Shown here piece by piece: positions 9,769 to 21,631 of a stretch of DNA of 47,991 nucleotides. Positions within the stretch are counted from its first letter, which is position 1. Each line of letters opens with the position of its first letter. The position numbers were made by a program, and so were the translations under genes. The stretch lies in contig MNCI01006084.1 of NCBI GenBank assembly GCA_015680685.1, forward strand, positions 1 to 47,991, in the 5' to 3' direction. Under the pieces are notes generated by a model. It did no database searches and was not told the origin of the DNA. It saw only the letters and a list, made by a program, of their open reading frames with translations. The DNA is from Gnetum montanum (Eukaryota; Streptophyta; Gnetopsida; Gnetales; Gnetaceae).

Positions 9769-12700
9769 CATTGATCAAGATTTAGCAATGATTTTTCTCT
9801 ATTCAGAATGTTTACCATTCTAGTTTTTAAAATATTTGTGTTGTTACATTTTGTTACTATTTCTAAATGAAGTTCTTATGTTTAGTAGGATTATATGTAT
9901 ACATTTTCAAATGTTTGCAAATTTTTTAAAAGATTATGAATTCTCTTTAAAGTTATAAATATATTAGGTTATTTTCTTTCATATGTTTTTATTTTAATTT
10001 GTGTTTTTTCTACTATTTGTTAAAATAAAATACTATAAAGTAACATTTGTTATAGGAGAAAAATAAAATCTTCGCCTAGTGGCAACTCTATTGATCTAGA
10101 AATTATAAGTTATAATGTTCTATGTCAACTATATATGTTAGGGTGTACTTATGTATTTAGTAGCTCTATTTGTGGATTCTAATCTGAATACAAACTAAGA
10201 TTGGAAATTATTAAATTTGAGGAATAATAATGAATGATCATGGAATAGAAACAATTATTCTAACCCAAATTTTAATGTCAAGTTTTGAATAAATCCTTAA
10301 AATAAAATCAATGATCTTAATCTAAATTATAGTTATTATACATTCCAATAGAGACTTTCACACTATGATTTTTTTGGATTTTCATGTATAGGTTGAAACA
10401 TGTTGGCATCCATAAGCAACAACAACTTTTAAAATATTTTTATTGAAATGACTTTTAATATTGAGGAAAGTTTCAACTAAAGAAATTCTTACTACTTTCA
10501 TAATTACTTTTACAAATCTTTTCCATAAAATTTATAATTCAATGCTAATTAATGAAATAAACTATGACTTGGGGTTACCACACAAGACTTTCACCATTAA
10601 GTAATTCATTGCATAGTCCTAATTAGACTATATATCTTGGGATATACCTATATTATTATTATTTTGGCATTGTAACATCCCCTTAACTATAAGTATTTCT
10701 TAAAAATAATATACTTGACAAGATACATAAGAAGAATTATAGAAAAATATAATTATACTTAGTGTAACTTTGATAGCCTCTTCGCCTAGGAAGACAATTA
10801 GCTAACCAGTTGAACCATCTATCATTAGCAATGATGTCATGTAAAGCTTTTAAAAACATTAATATGATAGGTCACATTAGCTAATTTTGAGGGCTTCAAC
10901 ATCATTGCGTAGACTGTAACATGTTAAATGACTTTTGAATAGTCTTAAAATATGAGTGATGAAAATCATCATACAATTTGAAATAACAAGAATAAGTTTT
11001 CCAAGGAAGATGGAGTTATTCGTAAAATTTTACTATTTCTTTTTAAGCTCTTTTGCATGTAAATATGGTATTCATAAACTTTTCACATGAACATGGTATT
11101 CAAAAATAATATAGTTTTATATATTTATGGAAGTGGTTGGATATATCTTATATTTGGATATAAACTTAGTTGAATTTTAAATAATTGATGTGATAAGAAG
11201 GATGAAAAAAAGGAAGAAAAAGAAATAAGAAACACAAAATAGAAAAAAGGAGGAAAAGAAAAGAAGATTCATAGTGAGGGTAGTGACAATGTTGAACTAA
11301 ATTAGATATAATTTGTATCTAAGATGGCTGAGAAGATATATCCTCAAATAATTAGCCCAAGTAATTGTTACCTCAAAAGCAAATTCCAACTTGAGGTCAA
11401 TTGACAAGAAAATAAAAATTTTATTGTAAAAAGCATCTTTTAAATGAATTGCAGAAAACACCATCTCTTCCTCCTGATCTTCCATTTCAAACTCGTGTGG
11501 AAAAATTCAGGACATACCTGAATTAGATTCATAAGAGGCTCTTATCTATAGTATGAAAGGATTGTTAGAAATTGTAGAGAGTAGGTTTTAATGTGTTATA
11601 GAATTTCAAATTTTGTAGATAGATATGTAGATACAATCATGGTTGACACTCTAGTGTATTTAGGGCTATAATGTGGAGAGGTTTTTTAGGTTTTTGCATT
11701 TGGTGGTAAGAGGGTTTGAAGGTTATTTGAAGAGTTTTCCTTTTTCCATTAGTTTTTTTTTTAATTTTTGAATTAGATAATGGTGGTATTAAGTATAGTC
11801 CATAACCTAGTTTTAGGTTAATTGTTAGTTGTGGGAGATAGGTGGTGGAATGGGAGGAATAGGTGCTTTCTAGATAAACTATAGTACATGTTAGATTGAT
11901 ACGTTGTCTTTTTTTTCCTTTTTTTAAGTATGAAACTATTTAAAAGTCAAGAGTAAGTTCTTTTATTAATTTTATTATTTAATTAAGATATTTCATACAT
12001 TTATAAGAAGTAGTGCATAGTGATTAGCTATCCATTAATTATAGTGGGTAAGCTAGTTGGCTATACGATGAACATTTACAACTCAATAGTAGAACATAGA
12101 GTATATAAAAATTCAAAAATCAAAAACAATCCAACTACCTTCAGCCCTATGCCAATAAAATTCATACAACAATTTAAATTAAAATGTGCAATGGTTTTTA
12201 AGTATGATGGCAACTTTCACTCAGCCAACGGAATGTTGTGCTCATTTTGAGCTAAGTTCCATTGTAGTCTTTTATTTACGTTCAAGTGATTGTGAATGTG
12301 AATCTTTATTACATGTTAAATATTTACATTAAGAACCTCATCTATTTATGAACATTTGATTACTTAAGATTTCTTTTTCAATAGTGGTTGTAGCTCATCC
12401 TTTTATGTTACTTTGAAAGATTTTTTTTTTTCCAAATAATTGCTACTTTTTTGGAATGTCCTAATCTAAGGTTATTTAACCATTAAACGTCACATAGCCC
12501 TCTCCAACTAAGACTATTCTTGGGCTTTCATAGCCATATGAGAGATGCCCTAGGCAATAGTCTCCCTAAATGAGTGCTTTTGGGTGTTGATGTGTCTAAA
12601 ATTTAGGAATCAACACTTTTTGGCACTAAAAGTAGGGCTTGTTTCATTTCTTGTTCCTAATTCTATCCCATTTCTTTTTTTTGCTTCATTTCCGTTTCAA

Positions 12701-13080
12701 AACTTCTACTTTCCTTGTTTTAGCTTCCTTTGAAATTTACTTTCCTATTTCTATTGCTATCTACTTTACTATTGCCTATTGAAAGTTTCTGTTTTTGGTT
12801 CTTGGAAATTGTTTTTCCCATTTATAATTTCTAAAATCTCTATTCTTGTTTATAATTTCAGAAGATTCTTGTTTATTTTAGTTTTAAATATCATAATTTT
12901 AGTTTTTCTTTTATTGCAATTTCAATTTTTCTTTTTTTTTAAAAAAATATAATATATATAAAATGAAAATTAAAAAAAATAATAAGTGAATGTTTTTCTA
13001 TTATCTTTAATATTTACAGTTTGGTAGTAATTTTTACTATTTATTAGCATTTTACATTTCTTATTATTTTTCATTTTATG
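9769..13080. other. AT-rich intergenic DNA; possible decayed left part of element Z near its right end
   Basis: No gene is recognised. About 12,600-13,080 is a T-rich stretch that lies directly before the gag of element Z and could be its 5' untranslated or LTR-derived sequence. No LTR boundary or primer site could be placed. Confidence 0.35.
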
Positions 13081-14279
13081 AGCCAACCTCCTCATAGAAT
13101 AACTCAACAAAGAGCTTTTACTCTTGCCCCTAATCGACTAGCTACCCATCATTACACTTTAAGAAAATAATGAGCTTCACAATTTTCAAATTTTGTCCCT
13201 AGGAGAACTCAAACTAGAATGATAGCTAATCAACCCCCAACTCTCTTGGTGAGCAATCCCTTTAACTTCACAAACTATCATAATATTCCAAAATAACTTC
13301 AAAACATAAATTTGTTCTTTGATCCCACAACCCCTACTAGTGATGCTCGTCAAGATATACAATGTTTTGAAACCTTACTAGGAATCTATAACATTATTCA
13401 AAATAACATAGTGTGTAGGGTCTTTGTGACAACTTGTAGAAGAAAAGCCACCCAATGATTTTTGATGCTCCCTAATGCCTCTATAAATTCATGGCAAGAG
13501 TTTAAAAATAAGTTCCTACTCCAATTTGATAATTTTACAAGCCCTACTTTAGCTTCAAGTAATTTCACAAGCCTAAGAAAACAACCTGGGAAAAACATTT
13601 GTGACTATAATCTAAGATTCCTTCTTCAACTTGCTTATGTGTCGAATGAGATGCGTCTGTAACTTGATGGTATCCTCAATTTCTACCTCTCTACCATTGA
13701 TCCATTTTTCACCTATGTCATTAAATCTGATCCCAACATAATGGAAATACAAGGAGTAATGGCTAAAGCTATTGAGTTAAAAAAAATTACCTTGATGAAT
13801 AGCATTCAAATTCAATTTGGGATGATGAGTGTTAGCAATCCTATACAGTCTACCCCTTTATTATCACAATTTTTCCCAATGAATAATACTTTATTCCAAA
13901 CTCTCACTCCCATTCAAATGACTCAACTTACAAGTAGTTTTTTTCAAGGTTCCACATCTTCTTCATTTTCACCACCAAATACCGGTTAAATGATGTTTAA
14001 TGAAAAGCTTTGATCCAATCCATCATAAACCCAAATGGAATATCTAGTCCTAATGCATCTACTTGTTAAATAGAAAATCAAATGACACAAATATTAACTT
14101 CACTTCAAAAGCCTTCCAATGAAGTAGTTGAATTAAAGCAAAATAACAATAAAGTCCTTATACAATCTAAAAAATCAAGCTCATTAATCAATGATGATTA
14201 TTGTCATATTCATAACACTAGGCAACATTTTGAAAAAACTTGTCCTCTATTTTTAGTGTTATATGATGATAATGCCTAA
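13081..14279 (+). pseudogene. gag: Element Z gag, broken
   Basis: This is the capsid polyprotein of a Ty3/gypsy retrotransposon. The 13462-13662 frame contains the gag-domain pattern SWQEFKNKFLLQF...SNFTSLRKQ.GKNICDYNLRF, which matches the W.eF...F......L..l.Q...Es..ey..rF signature. The frame at 14082-14279 ends with YCHIH.....HFEKTC, a degenerate CHHC-type zinc knuckle (YC.yH...GH.TE.C in relatives). Stops and frame changes separate the pieces, so it cannot make a full protein. It is followed by the protease of the same element. Confidence 0.75.
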
Positions 14280-14651
14280 AGTCAACAAAATGAAAAAATC
14301 CTAATTATCGTCTCGAACATATCTCATGAAATAGAAAATGAAGAAGTTTCCTCATTTGAAAAAGTCATGGTAAGTGGTCCTAACCCACATAACACTTGTT
14401 ATCACAAACTTAGTGATGTTATGAATACTATTTAACAACAAACTAGGAATAACTCTTATACCCCTCCCAACAAAAGAATTCCTAACCAAAATAACACAAA
14501 TAATCAAGTTGGAGCTTCTCAAGTGAATGTTCCACAATAACCGAACTCACCTTCTATACTTAGGAGAAGTTCTCCTCAACCAAAAGTAAAAGATGAACAT
14601 AAAGCTTATGACCTAGTTAAAGATTTTAAAAGAGTTAAAGCCAATATTTCA

Positions 14652-15110
14652 ATGTATGATCTCTTACATTTTAATAAAATGAAATATGTGGTTCAAAAGA
14701 TAGTTCAAACACTTAAGACAAATAAAGAAAAATCTTCAATGATTGAAACAGAAGTTCATTTTGCAAAAATTCTCAATGCTTTATCAATACAAAGCTCAAG
14801 TAATTTTATGCTTAATAAAAAAGATCAACCAACTTTGTTAACAACTTTGGTCATTTTTGGAAAGAATGTTAATAATTTTTTAATGGATTCTAGAGCAACC
14901 ATTAGCGTCATGCCGCTTGAGATGTGTAAAACATTAGGAGCACAAGTGCTACCACAAGCAAGAAGAGTGATACAACTTGATAGATCTAATGTACTTATGG
15001 TATGGTCATTAAAACTAGTAAAAGTACAACTTAAACAATACTCTACTTTTACATGCTATATGGATATTTTAGTAGTTGATGTCATCCAGTTATGGTTTTC
15101 TTTTATTTAG
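14652..15110 (+). pseudogene. Element Z retropepsin-like protease, active site altered
   Basis: This is the aspartic protease region of the same gypsy element. The segment NNFLMDSRATISVMPLEMCKTLG corresponds to the family's ..LiDsGAs.nvmp..~~~.LG. The active-site triad reads DSR in place of DSG, so the protease is predicted to be inactive. A second frame (15076-15525) continues with downstream polyprotein sequence of no recognised domain, ending in an acidic stretch near 15,540-15,570. Confidence 0.72.
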
Positions 15111-15570
15111 GACTTTTGAAGCCAAATTTGAGGGCTTCTTTAGGTTAGATTTCTTTAAATTATTAATTCCTATCAAAGGAAAATCTAAATATATGGTTAT
15201 ACCAAGAGAACCATTTTATAAACAAGTGGTAACAACTTTTGATCAACAAAATAAATCTTTGGGAAATCAAAATACTAATTTTTTTGTTGGAGCCATTGAG
15301 CTAGGACTTGGCAAATATTTTATGAATGATGATGTAGGTGAGACTTTAGGCATAAACCCTTTTTCTTACACATATTCTACCCAATATTACGAAACTTTTA
15401 AAAAGTGTGAAGAAGTTTATGAAGATACTTTACCATATCACCAACATAATGGAAGAACATTTCTTTTCGGTGACCCACCACCATTAGGAAATGATAAGGA
15501 TATAAATGAGATTCTAACCAATTAAACATTAGAAGATGAGCCAAATTTTGATGATGATGATTATTACCTT
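15111..15570 (+). pseudogene. Element Z linker region between protease and RNase H
   Basis: The open frame is about 149 codons (15076-15525), with KYMVIPREPFYKQV and a Pro- and Asp-containing end (GDPPPLGNDKD). No reverse-transcriptase motif is present here, although RT normally follows the protease in Ty3/gypsy elements. Function is unknown. It lies in line with the protease and the RNase H segment and is probably part of the same polyprotein. Confidence 0.5.
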
Positions 15571-15612
15571 GATTAAAGGGCTAAATGTTTAGATTTTACT
15601 AACTTAAACACC

Positions 15613-16015
15613 CTGATACTAAGATTGGATGGTGCGTCTTCTAAGGATGTGTAGCAAGAATAATGCTCGTACCTTTTGGCGAAGCTCCTATCCTTAAAGC
15701 CATTAATTTTACACAACTATGACTAACAACATGGTTGAATATGAAGCACTTATACATTGGATCAAGCTAGCTCAATACTATGACTTTCTTAAACTCAAGA
15801 TTTATAGTGACTCTTAACTAGTAGTGAATCAAATTAATGGAATCTTTGATGATAAATATGTCACCATGAAAGCATATAAGGGTTATATGCTAGAACGTTT
15901 TAAAAATTTTGAACACATAACCATTCAAGATATACTAAGAGAAGAAAATTATGTCCCTGATGCACTAGCCCAAATGGCAACTACTTTAGATGTCCCTTTT
16001 AAACCCAATGCTTAG
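15613..16015 (+). pseudogene. Element Z RNase H-like domain, located before the RT region
   Basis: The three acidic motifs of an additional (archaeal-type) plant RNase H are visible: LDGASSKD near 15,622, VEYEALIHW near 15,735 and IYSDS.LVVNQI near 15,800-15,830. It ends in an ILREENYVPDALAQMA stretch typical of the domain's C-terminus. Frame changes and stops (for example between YSDS and LVVNQ) break it. Its place between protease and the pre-RT segment is unusual, since this domain normally lies between RT and integrase. Confidence 0.72.
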
Positions 16016-16259
16016 AATTTAGAAATTATTATTGAAAAAGTTAAGTCGTATTCTATTCTAGATAATTTCTTTTCTTTTCAAGTATTTGATGATGATAATC
16101 ATGTTTGAAAATTTCCATTTTCAGAAGAAGAATTTAGTGATCAAAAAGTTATATCAAAGGATGTTATATTCGTAAATAAGATATCTCCTAAAATAGCAAC
16201 TATGGAAGCATTATTTGATGACTTACATACCAAAATCATAGAAATATCAAAAAAATAGT

Positions 16260-16503
16260 AATTGAAAAATGTTAGCTAAAACTGAAATAATTCCAATTCA
16301 AAAGAAAGGATGACAATACCCTATTAAAATAGGAGTTTTTTTTCATCTAGATGAAAAACAAATCTTGATTGAATTGTTACATGAGTTTAATAATGTTTTG
16401 TCTTAGACTTATGAAGATCTTAGAACTTTCAATCCATTAGTGATGATACATACAATCCCCCTTAAGCGAATAATGAAACCACTTAGACAAAAACTTGACC
16501 TAT
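16260..16503 (+). pseudogene. Element Z pre-reverse-transcriptase segment, cut by element C
   Basis: The phrases IKIGVFFHLDEKQ, LIELLHEFNNVL and TYEDLRTFNP...HTIPL and KPLRQKLDL match the conserved lead-in to Ty3/gypsy RT (kIG..L...lI.LL.ef.DvFAW..eDm.Gi....H.i.l....kPvrQk.R). The sequence stops abruptly at 16,503, where the LTR of element C begins, so the RT itself should lie to the right of the window. The last five bases before the LTR, cctat, would be the left copy of the target duplication. Confidence 0.75.
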
Positions 16504-17353
16504 TGATGAGCAGTGATGTACCCCTACACCCAACCATATAAATTATAAGCATTCATGCACGATTCGATTGAACTCCACAAACATTAAGTTCTTAAGTACA
16601 TTAGTTCTAAAACATGAAATCTAATCAAAATGATCATTGTCTTCTCGGTTCCACTTGTGAGGTACAACTATATGGTTAAGTACAAATAAGGTATATGATT
16701 TTTATCATTATGTATTTTATAAGTTTAATCGCCTTAGAACAAGAATGAAAGGTAGAGGAACTTAATATCTAACTAATCTATTTCCTAGCTAGCCTAACAC
16801 AAGTACCTTTTTCCACTCCCTAGATACATCTTGAACACATGTAGCACTACTAGGTTCCTAAATGTTAAGTGTTTCTAGGTTACTAAGTGCTATATGTATG
16901 CTTGAAGTAGTCATGATTATGTTCATTAACAACTAGAAATTAATTGCTTAATGAAAATGCATTAAAGTAAGGTGCATGAATAATAAATGCATTAAAGGAA
17001 ACATTAATCTATTCTCAGTGCTGCAAGGATTATTAAAAGGGCTCATCTTTATTCTTATCACATTGTTGTGTTTAGGTGCATTAGTGCTGAAATAAAGGTC
17101 TATACACACTCAGACTCCTACTGCATGCACTCATAAAATATTCTAACTCTTGAGAAAAAAAATACAAGAGCTTCGCTATGCTATGACAAAAACTATAAAA
17201 AACCTTATGAAAAAATTGTGAACCCAAGTGCTATATTTATAGGATGGCATATACCTTGAAATATCAAATATTTGAGATTGCGTCTTAGGCTTTGACATCA
17301 GGTATCTGATATCGAATATTTGATATTAGAGCCAATCAAAACATGATTCATCA
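16504..17353 (-). mobile_element. 3' LTR of element C
   Basis: The LTR is in minus orientation, with termini tgatgagc...attcatca and the family signature tacccctacacccaaccata just inside. It is homologous to the LTRs at 31,397, 36,780 (same orientation) and, inverted, at 18,533, 40,662 and 46,463. Next to it on the internal side is a purine tract (ttgtggggta on the minus strand), as expected for the polypurine tract before a 3' LTR. Confidence 0.85.
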
Positions 17354-18532
17354 TACCCCACAACTAAATGAAAACCCATCCTTGATTGAAGAAGAGGAGA
17401 AACAAGTTCTTTATAAAATATTGGGAAGGTATGGAATTATTAAATGACATACAAATTAACTCAGATGGAACAGATAGACTCCTAAGTGCCTAAGTGTACA
17501 GATTACAATCTTTTATAAGGTTGGGTGTTCATGATAAGAGAAGAGAAAACCTTTGACAAAAATGACATCCAACTCCTCTTGGCAACTAAAGAGTGAGAGA
17601 GAAGATCCAACGATCATGAATGGTCCTCATCATGTGGTACTGTTGCATCATCCTTGGTGAAGATAGTCTCACTTGCAGTCTATGCTTTCCACTCTGATCA
17701 CAACAAAATCATGGCTTAGTGTGCAATGTGTAACATATAGCTTTAAAGTATTTAGTCTCATCAATAATTACACTCGGCTAGGTTGTGATTATGGTGGATT
17801 GATGTCATTAGTAGTGTTAGCAAGAAGACTAACAAATAGGGTAACATAAATAAGTGATCCATTAAATTGAAAAAAGTTCTACACAAGGAAATATTTGAAG
17901 AGGGTGTAAAAATTCAAAAAAATAAAAAGGAAAGTTCATTGAAAAATGTTGTGAAGATGCACACAATTGGATGTCATTAATGAGGTAAACAAAAGGATTT
18001 GACTGTACGAGTGTCTAACAATAAAGAACTTAACTAATCCAACTAAAAGATATGCAAGTGGGTCCTCCCCAAAGTAAGCATAGGCCTTTTATTCTCTTGC
18101 ATAACTTCAAACCAAGGAGTCTATGGACCCCATGGATTATTAATTGTTATGAAAGGTTAAGTACAAAAACCCCAAAGAAACTACCTAAGAATTTCAACAC
18201 ATCAAACTAGGATATCAATCAAGAACATGAAACTGGTAGTGAGATGAGACATGGAAAGAATATGTGGAAGAAACAAAGAGTGGAATGAAGTTCTTGATTA
18301 AGGTCACATAAAGTCCCTTATGAATTTTATAGTTAAATGACTTGATAAGATTCATCCTTAGTCCAGACCAAAACCAACCACGTTCCGTGACTTTGCATTG
18401 CCATTGTAAGACTAGTCCACCCCCTTGAAACATAAGAGTACTTTCATAGAACAACCACTATTCCTTATTAGAGAAGAAAAGAGAATTAAGAAGTGAGGAA
18501 AGGCCTTAGTTAGAGGGGAACTTTAGGCATGG
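17354..18532 (-). mobile_element. Element C 3' untranslated region, distal part
   Basis: It is homologous to 32,666-33,390 of element B and, inverted, to about 39,510-40,650 of element A. It therefore belongs to the region between integrase and 3' LTR of this family. No conserved protein is evident, though short open frames around 18,215-18,454 recur in the other copies. It ends at catgg, the left target duplication of element A. Confidence 0.8.
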
Positions 18533-19360
18533 TGATGAATCACATTGTTTCATCTACTCCAACATTGGGTATTCGACATTGAAGCCTATATGCGACATCG
18601 AGTATCTAACGTTGGGGGGTATACGTTGACCTATAAATATAGCACCTAGGCTCTTAATTTTGACTTAGTTTTTTGCAATTTCTAGTTAGAGTAGAAAATC
18701 TCTTGTAGTTTATTTTTTCTAGAGTTGGAATATTTTCTGAGTGCTTGTAGAAGGAGTCTAAGTGTGTACAATTCTTTGTTTGACCACTGATGTACTTGAG
18801 TGCAGCAGTGTCATGGGAATAAAAATAAACTCTTTTGACAATCCTTGCAACACTGAGAATAGATTAATGTTTCTTTTAATGCACTTTACTTTACTTCATT
18901 TTAATTAGGTAATTAATTTCTAATTATTAATGAACACAAGCATGACAACTTCAAGCATACATATAGTACTTGGTAACCCAGCAATGCTTAATGTTTGGTA
19001 GCCTAGCAACACTATATGTGTTTAGGATGTGTCTAGAAAAGTGGTGTGGTTGCTTGTGTTAGGCTAGTTAGGCAGTAAATGAATTAGATCTTAAATTACT
19101 CTACCTTTCATTCATGTTGTAGGCGATTAAAACTTATAAAACATAAAACAAGAAAAAACATGTACCTCAATTACACTTAAACCATACCCTTAAGCCTCAC
19201 AAGTGTAGTTGGAAAGACAACGAATGTTCTCAATGCCCATTTCACTTCCTAGAAGAACTAGTGTACTAGAGAACTATAGGTCCACAAGATTCAACCGAAT
19301 CATGCATAAATGCCTTAGTGATTCATATGGTTGAACATAGGGGTACATTGCCGCTCATCA
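18533..19360 (+). mobile_element. 5' LTR of element A
   Basis: 828 bp in plus orientation, from tgatgaatca to ccgctcatca. A TATAAATA box lies at 18,632-18,639, and its position is kept in the partner LTR (40,746-40,753). The partner 3' LTR (40,662-41,487) is 826 bp and clearly diverged, which suggests an old insertion. The left flank catgg is matched by tatgg after the 3' LTR. Confidence 0.9.
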
Positions 19361-19381
19361 TTAATGTCATTGTTGAGGAAC
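19361..19381 (+). promoter_or_regulatory. Primer-binding site of element A (tRNA-Asp-like, decayed)
   Basis: The sequence directly after the LTR, ttaatgtcattgttgaggaa, resembles ttggcgccgttgccggggaa of Athila/Tat elements, with differences mostly of C-to-T and G-to-A type. Element D keeps a much better copy at 47,340. Confidence 0.7.
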
Positions 19382-20406
19382 TTTTGATTGTTTTGTATGC
19401 TATCTAGGACCTAGTGAAATTATTTAAATCATTAGAATGAACCTTAGAGTCATATCACATCTTAAGATTACTACAACAGTATTTAGAAGCACATTGTGAT
19501 TTTTATTTTTCTAACATAAGATGTATTCTTCTCATAGGAGCGATGGGTATGCATCACATTTTACCTTCATGCTATATCAGGATGAACAGCTGTGGTGGCA
19601 TGACATAGAGGGCAACATTGTGTTGCCACCCAATCAATCTGTTCCTACAATGCTTCAATAAATGCTTATACAATGGGATCTCTAGGAACATCGTGTTGAG
19701 TATATTGTGCAAGATACTGATGCTAGGAATTATCATGCCACTGAAGCACAACATCTATCGATAGCTAGAACAATGCTATGAATTTGTGAAGGGAAAAGAA
19801 CTTAATGATTCTCCATTCCTGTGATACCAAAAAGATGATGGGGAACCCTTCTCTGGAGGTTTCTGATTCAGTGAAGTTCCTCTCTTTGACTTCGAGGAAG
19901 AAGGTTAAAACTAGAACTTGTAGTCCACAATTCACAATCCTAGTTCTAGTAAGAATGGATCTAATGAAAAAGAAGGATTCAAAGAGGCAAGTCAAGGTAG
20001 AGATGTAGACAAGAAACAAGATCGTGATCATAGCTGCGATCACTGAAGAGGTGTAGCAAGCACTATGATGTTGTTAGTCCTCCTTCCTCTTCCCCTTCAT
20101 CATCATCATCTTCTTCTTTTGGATCTAACCGTAACTACAAGAGGTGAGACCATGATGGAGGTGACAGAAATGAAAATAATGACTAATGGGACCGAAATGA
20201 TCAAAGAAACCATCAAGAAAGGCAAGATCAAGGGCATGGACATTCAAACGAGACACATTGTCATAAATGAAGGGGTAGTAGAGGACATCGTAGCACCATG
20301 ATCAAGGCCTTGATGAGCCTTTGCTTACTACCTAAAGTATACTTAATATCACAAAGGTAGTACGAATTCCAACAAGGCATGTGAAGGATGGTTAGATCAA
20401 AAGGCT
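19382..20406 (+). pseudogene. gag: Element A gag N-terminal region, badly decayed
   Basis: This region lies between the primer site and the recognisable gag domain. A charged Arg/Asp/Asn/His/Gly-rich stretch is visible in fragments at about 20,140-20,300. The short frames here (19,572-20,301 on both strands) do not by themselves indicate other genes. Position in the element is the main evidence. Confidence 0.55.
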
Positions 20407-21131
20407 AGACATGAACAATATACCTCAATTCGAAGGGGAATATAAATCTGATCCACAAAATCATATCCAAGCTTTTCAAGATGCATGTGCCTTACAGAAT
20501 ATAGAAAATGAGTGTCAAAAACTTAAGTTGTTCCCAAGGACACTCATCAAAGAAGTAGAGAATTAGTATTAGTCCTTAGAGCCAAAATCTATCAGATAAT
20601 GGAGTATCATGCTTGAATTGTTTAATGATAAATATCAAACATACTCTAGAGTGTCCAATTTGAGAAGGAATATCCAAGGATGGAAACAAGGAACACACAA
20701 ACCCTTAGATGTTGTCATTAGCTTATACTATTCTTTAATGCACAAATGTCCTGGCCATGATTATTCTCAACTAGATCAACTTTGCCACATTGTAGATGGG
20801 CTTCGATCAGAAACAAGGAGAACCCTTGGTGTCTACACCCAGGGGTAACTATTAGAAGTAAGTGTCCATCAAATACAAAGATTAATTAAGCAAGTAGCTA
20901 AAGAGGAGGGTGAATTAAGAAAAAGAGAAAGTGCAAAAGAATATAATTGTGATCCTTCCATTTGCAAGAGGGAGGTTCAAATTTGCAATAGTGAGGATGA
21001 ATCTACATCTGATGAGGTGGTGAATAGAAAAACCTTGCCACTCCAAAAATTTCAATCTAAAATTATGATCAAGGTTGATTAGTTATGGCACTCCATGGAT
21101 AGCAGATTTCAAGCTATGGAAATGCGTTCAA
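20407..21131 (+). pseudogene. gag: Element A gag, upstream part, interrupted by the pararetrovirus
   Basis: The capsid region is recognisable by comparison with the intact copy in element D: KLKLFP.TL, SIR.WS.MLELFNDKYQT, then the L..Iqg.kqg...pLd...yy.lm.kCPgHDY pattern and GLRSETRRTLGVYTQG. Next comes a Lys/Glu-rich segment (VAKEEGELRKRESAKEY), which is also found in element B at 35,587-35,285. Several in-frame stops occur, for example in place of Trp codons. Homology to the family is lost at about 21,131 and resumes near 27,900. Confidence 0.82.
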
Positions 21132-21191
21132 ACCAATGTCCAATCTATTAAGCACACTTCTGTATAGGTACAGATATTACATGGACATAGT

Positions 21192-21410
21192 GCAGGAATG
21201 CTTTCAGATGCGCATGGCGCAGCAATCTGAGATGTCTCTGCAAACACTCATACACTCTATTCCAGTAGGAATGCTTGCAACGGCGCACAACGCAGCTCGT
21301 TACGATATCTCTGCAGGATTTACACACAGCATACTAGGGATGCTTTAAGGAGAGCAAGGCGCTTCACCCTTAGATACCTCTGATAGCAGACACTCTCACA
21401 AACATGCAGA
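21192..21410 (-). repeat. Three diverged tandem repeats of about 70 bp in the viral leader
   Basis: Units begin near 21,192, 21,265 and 21,334, each with (g/c)(c/t)aggratgctt followed by a gc-rich core (gcgcatggcgcag, gcgcacaacgcag, gagcaaggcgctt) and a gat.tctctgca-like or gatacctctgata end. They lie downstream of the TATA box on the viral (minus) strand, in the RNA leader. Confidence 0.7.
21377..21388 (-). promoter_or_regulatory. Possible tRNA-Met primer-binding site of the pararetrovirus
   Basis: On the minus strand the sequence tgctatcagagg matches the plant initiator-tRNA-Met site tggtatcagagc at 10 of 12 positions, about 95 nt downstream of the expected transcript start. It lies in the third leader repeat, whose other units keep only part of the match, so chance similarity is possible. 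Confidence 0.45.
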
Positions 21411-21509
21411 AAAGAAAAGACTGACTCTTGCAGAAAAGACTAAGACTCTCTTAGGCACTCTTGCTTGAATGCTCTGCTGCTCCGTGTTTTACAATGCAGA
21501 GAGGGGTTC

Positions 21510-21517
21510 CTTATATA
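21510..21517 (-). promoter_or_regulatory. 35S-like TATA box of the pararetrovirus
   Basis: On the minus strand, tatataag followed by gaacccctct stands about 120 bp after the end of ORF3. This is the place of the full-length (35S-type) RNA promoter in caulimoviruses, whose TATA region reads similarly. The start of transcription is expected near 21,480. Upstream enhancer elements were not identified. Confidence 0.65.
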
Positions 21518-21631
21518 GGAGTGGAACCGCCTTAGAGGTAAGTGGATGCTGACACAGCATATCGCACTATAGGATATGCATTGATTACAAATCTTACTGT
21601 TTAGGATCCACTTTTACTGTATATCCTACTT

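Noticed and set aside
18215-18454. 79-codon minus-strand ORF in the 3' UTR of element C
   Set aside because: Similar pieces are open for short lengths in B and A, but in different extents and with stops, so a conserved protein is not shown. It is kept only as part of the conserved 3' region.
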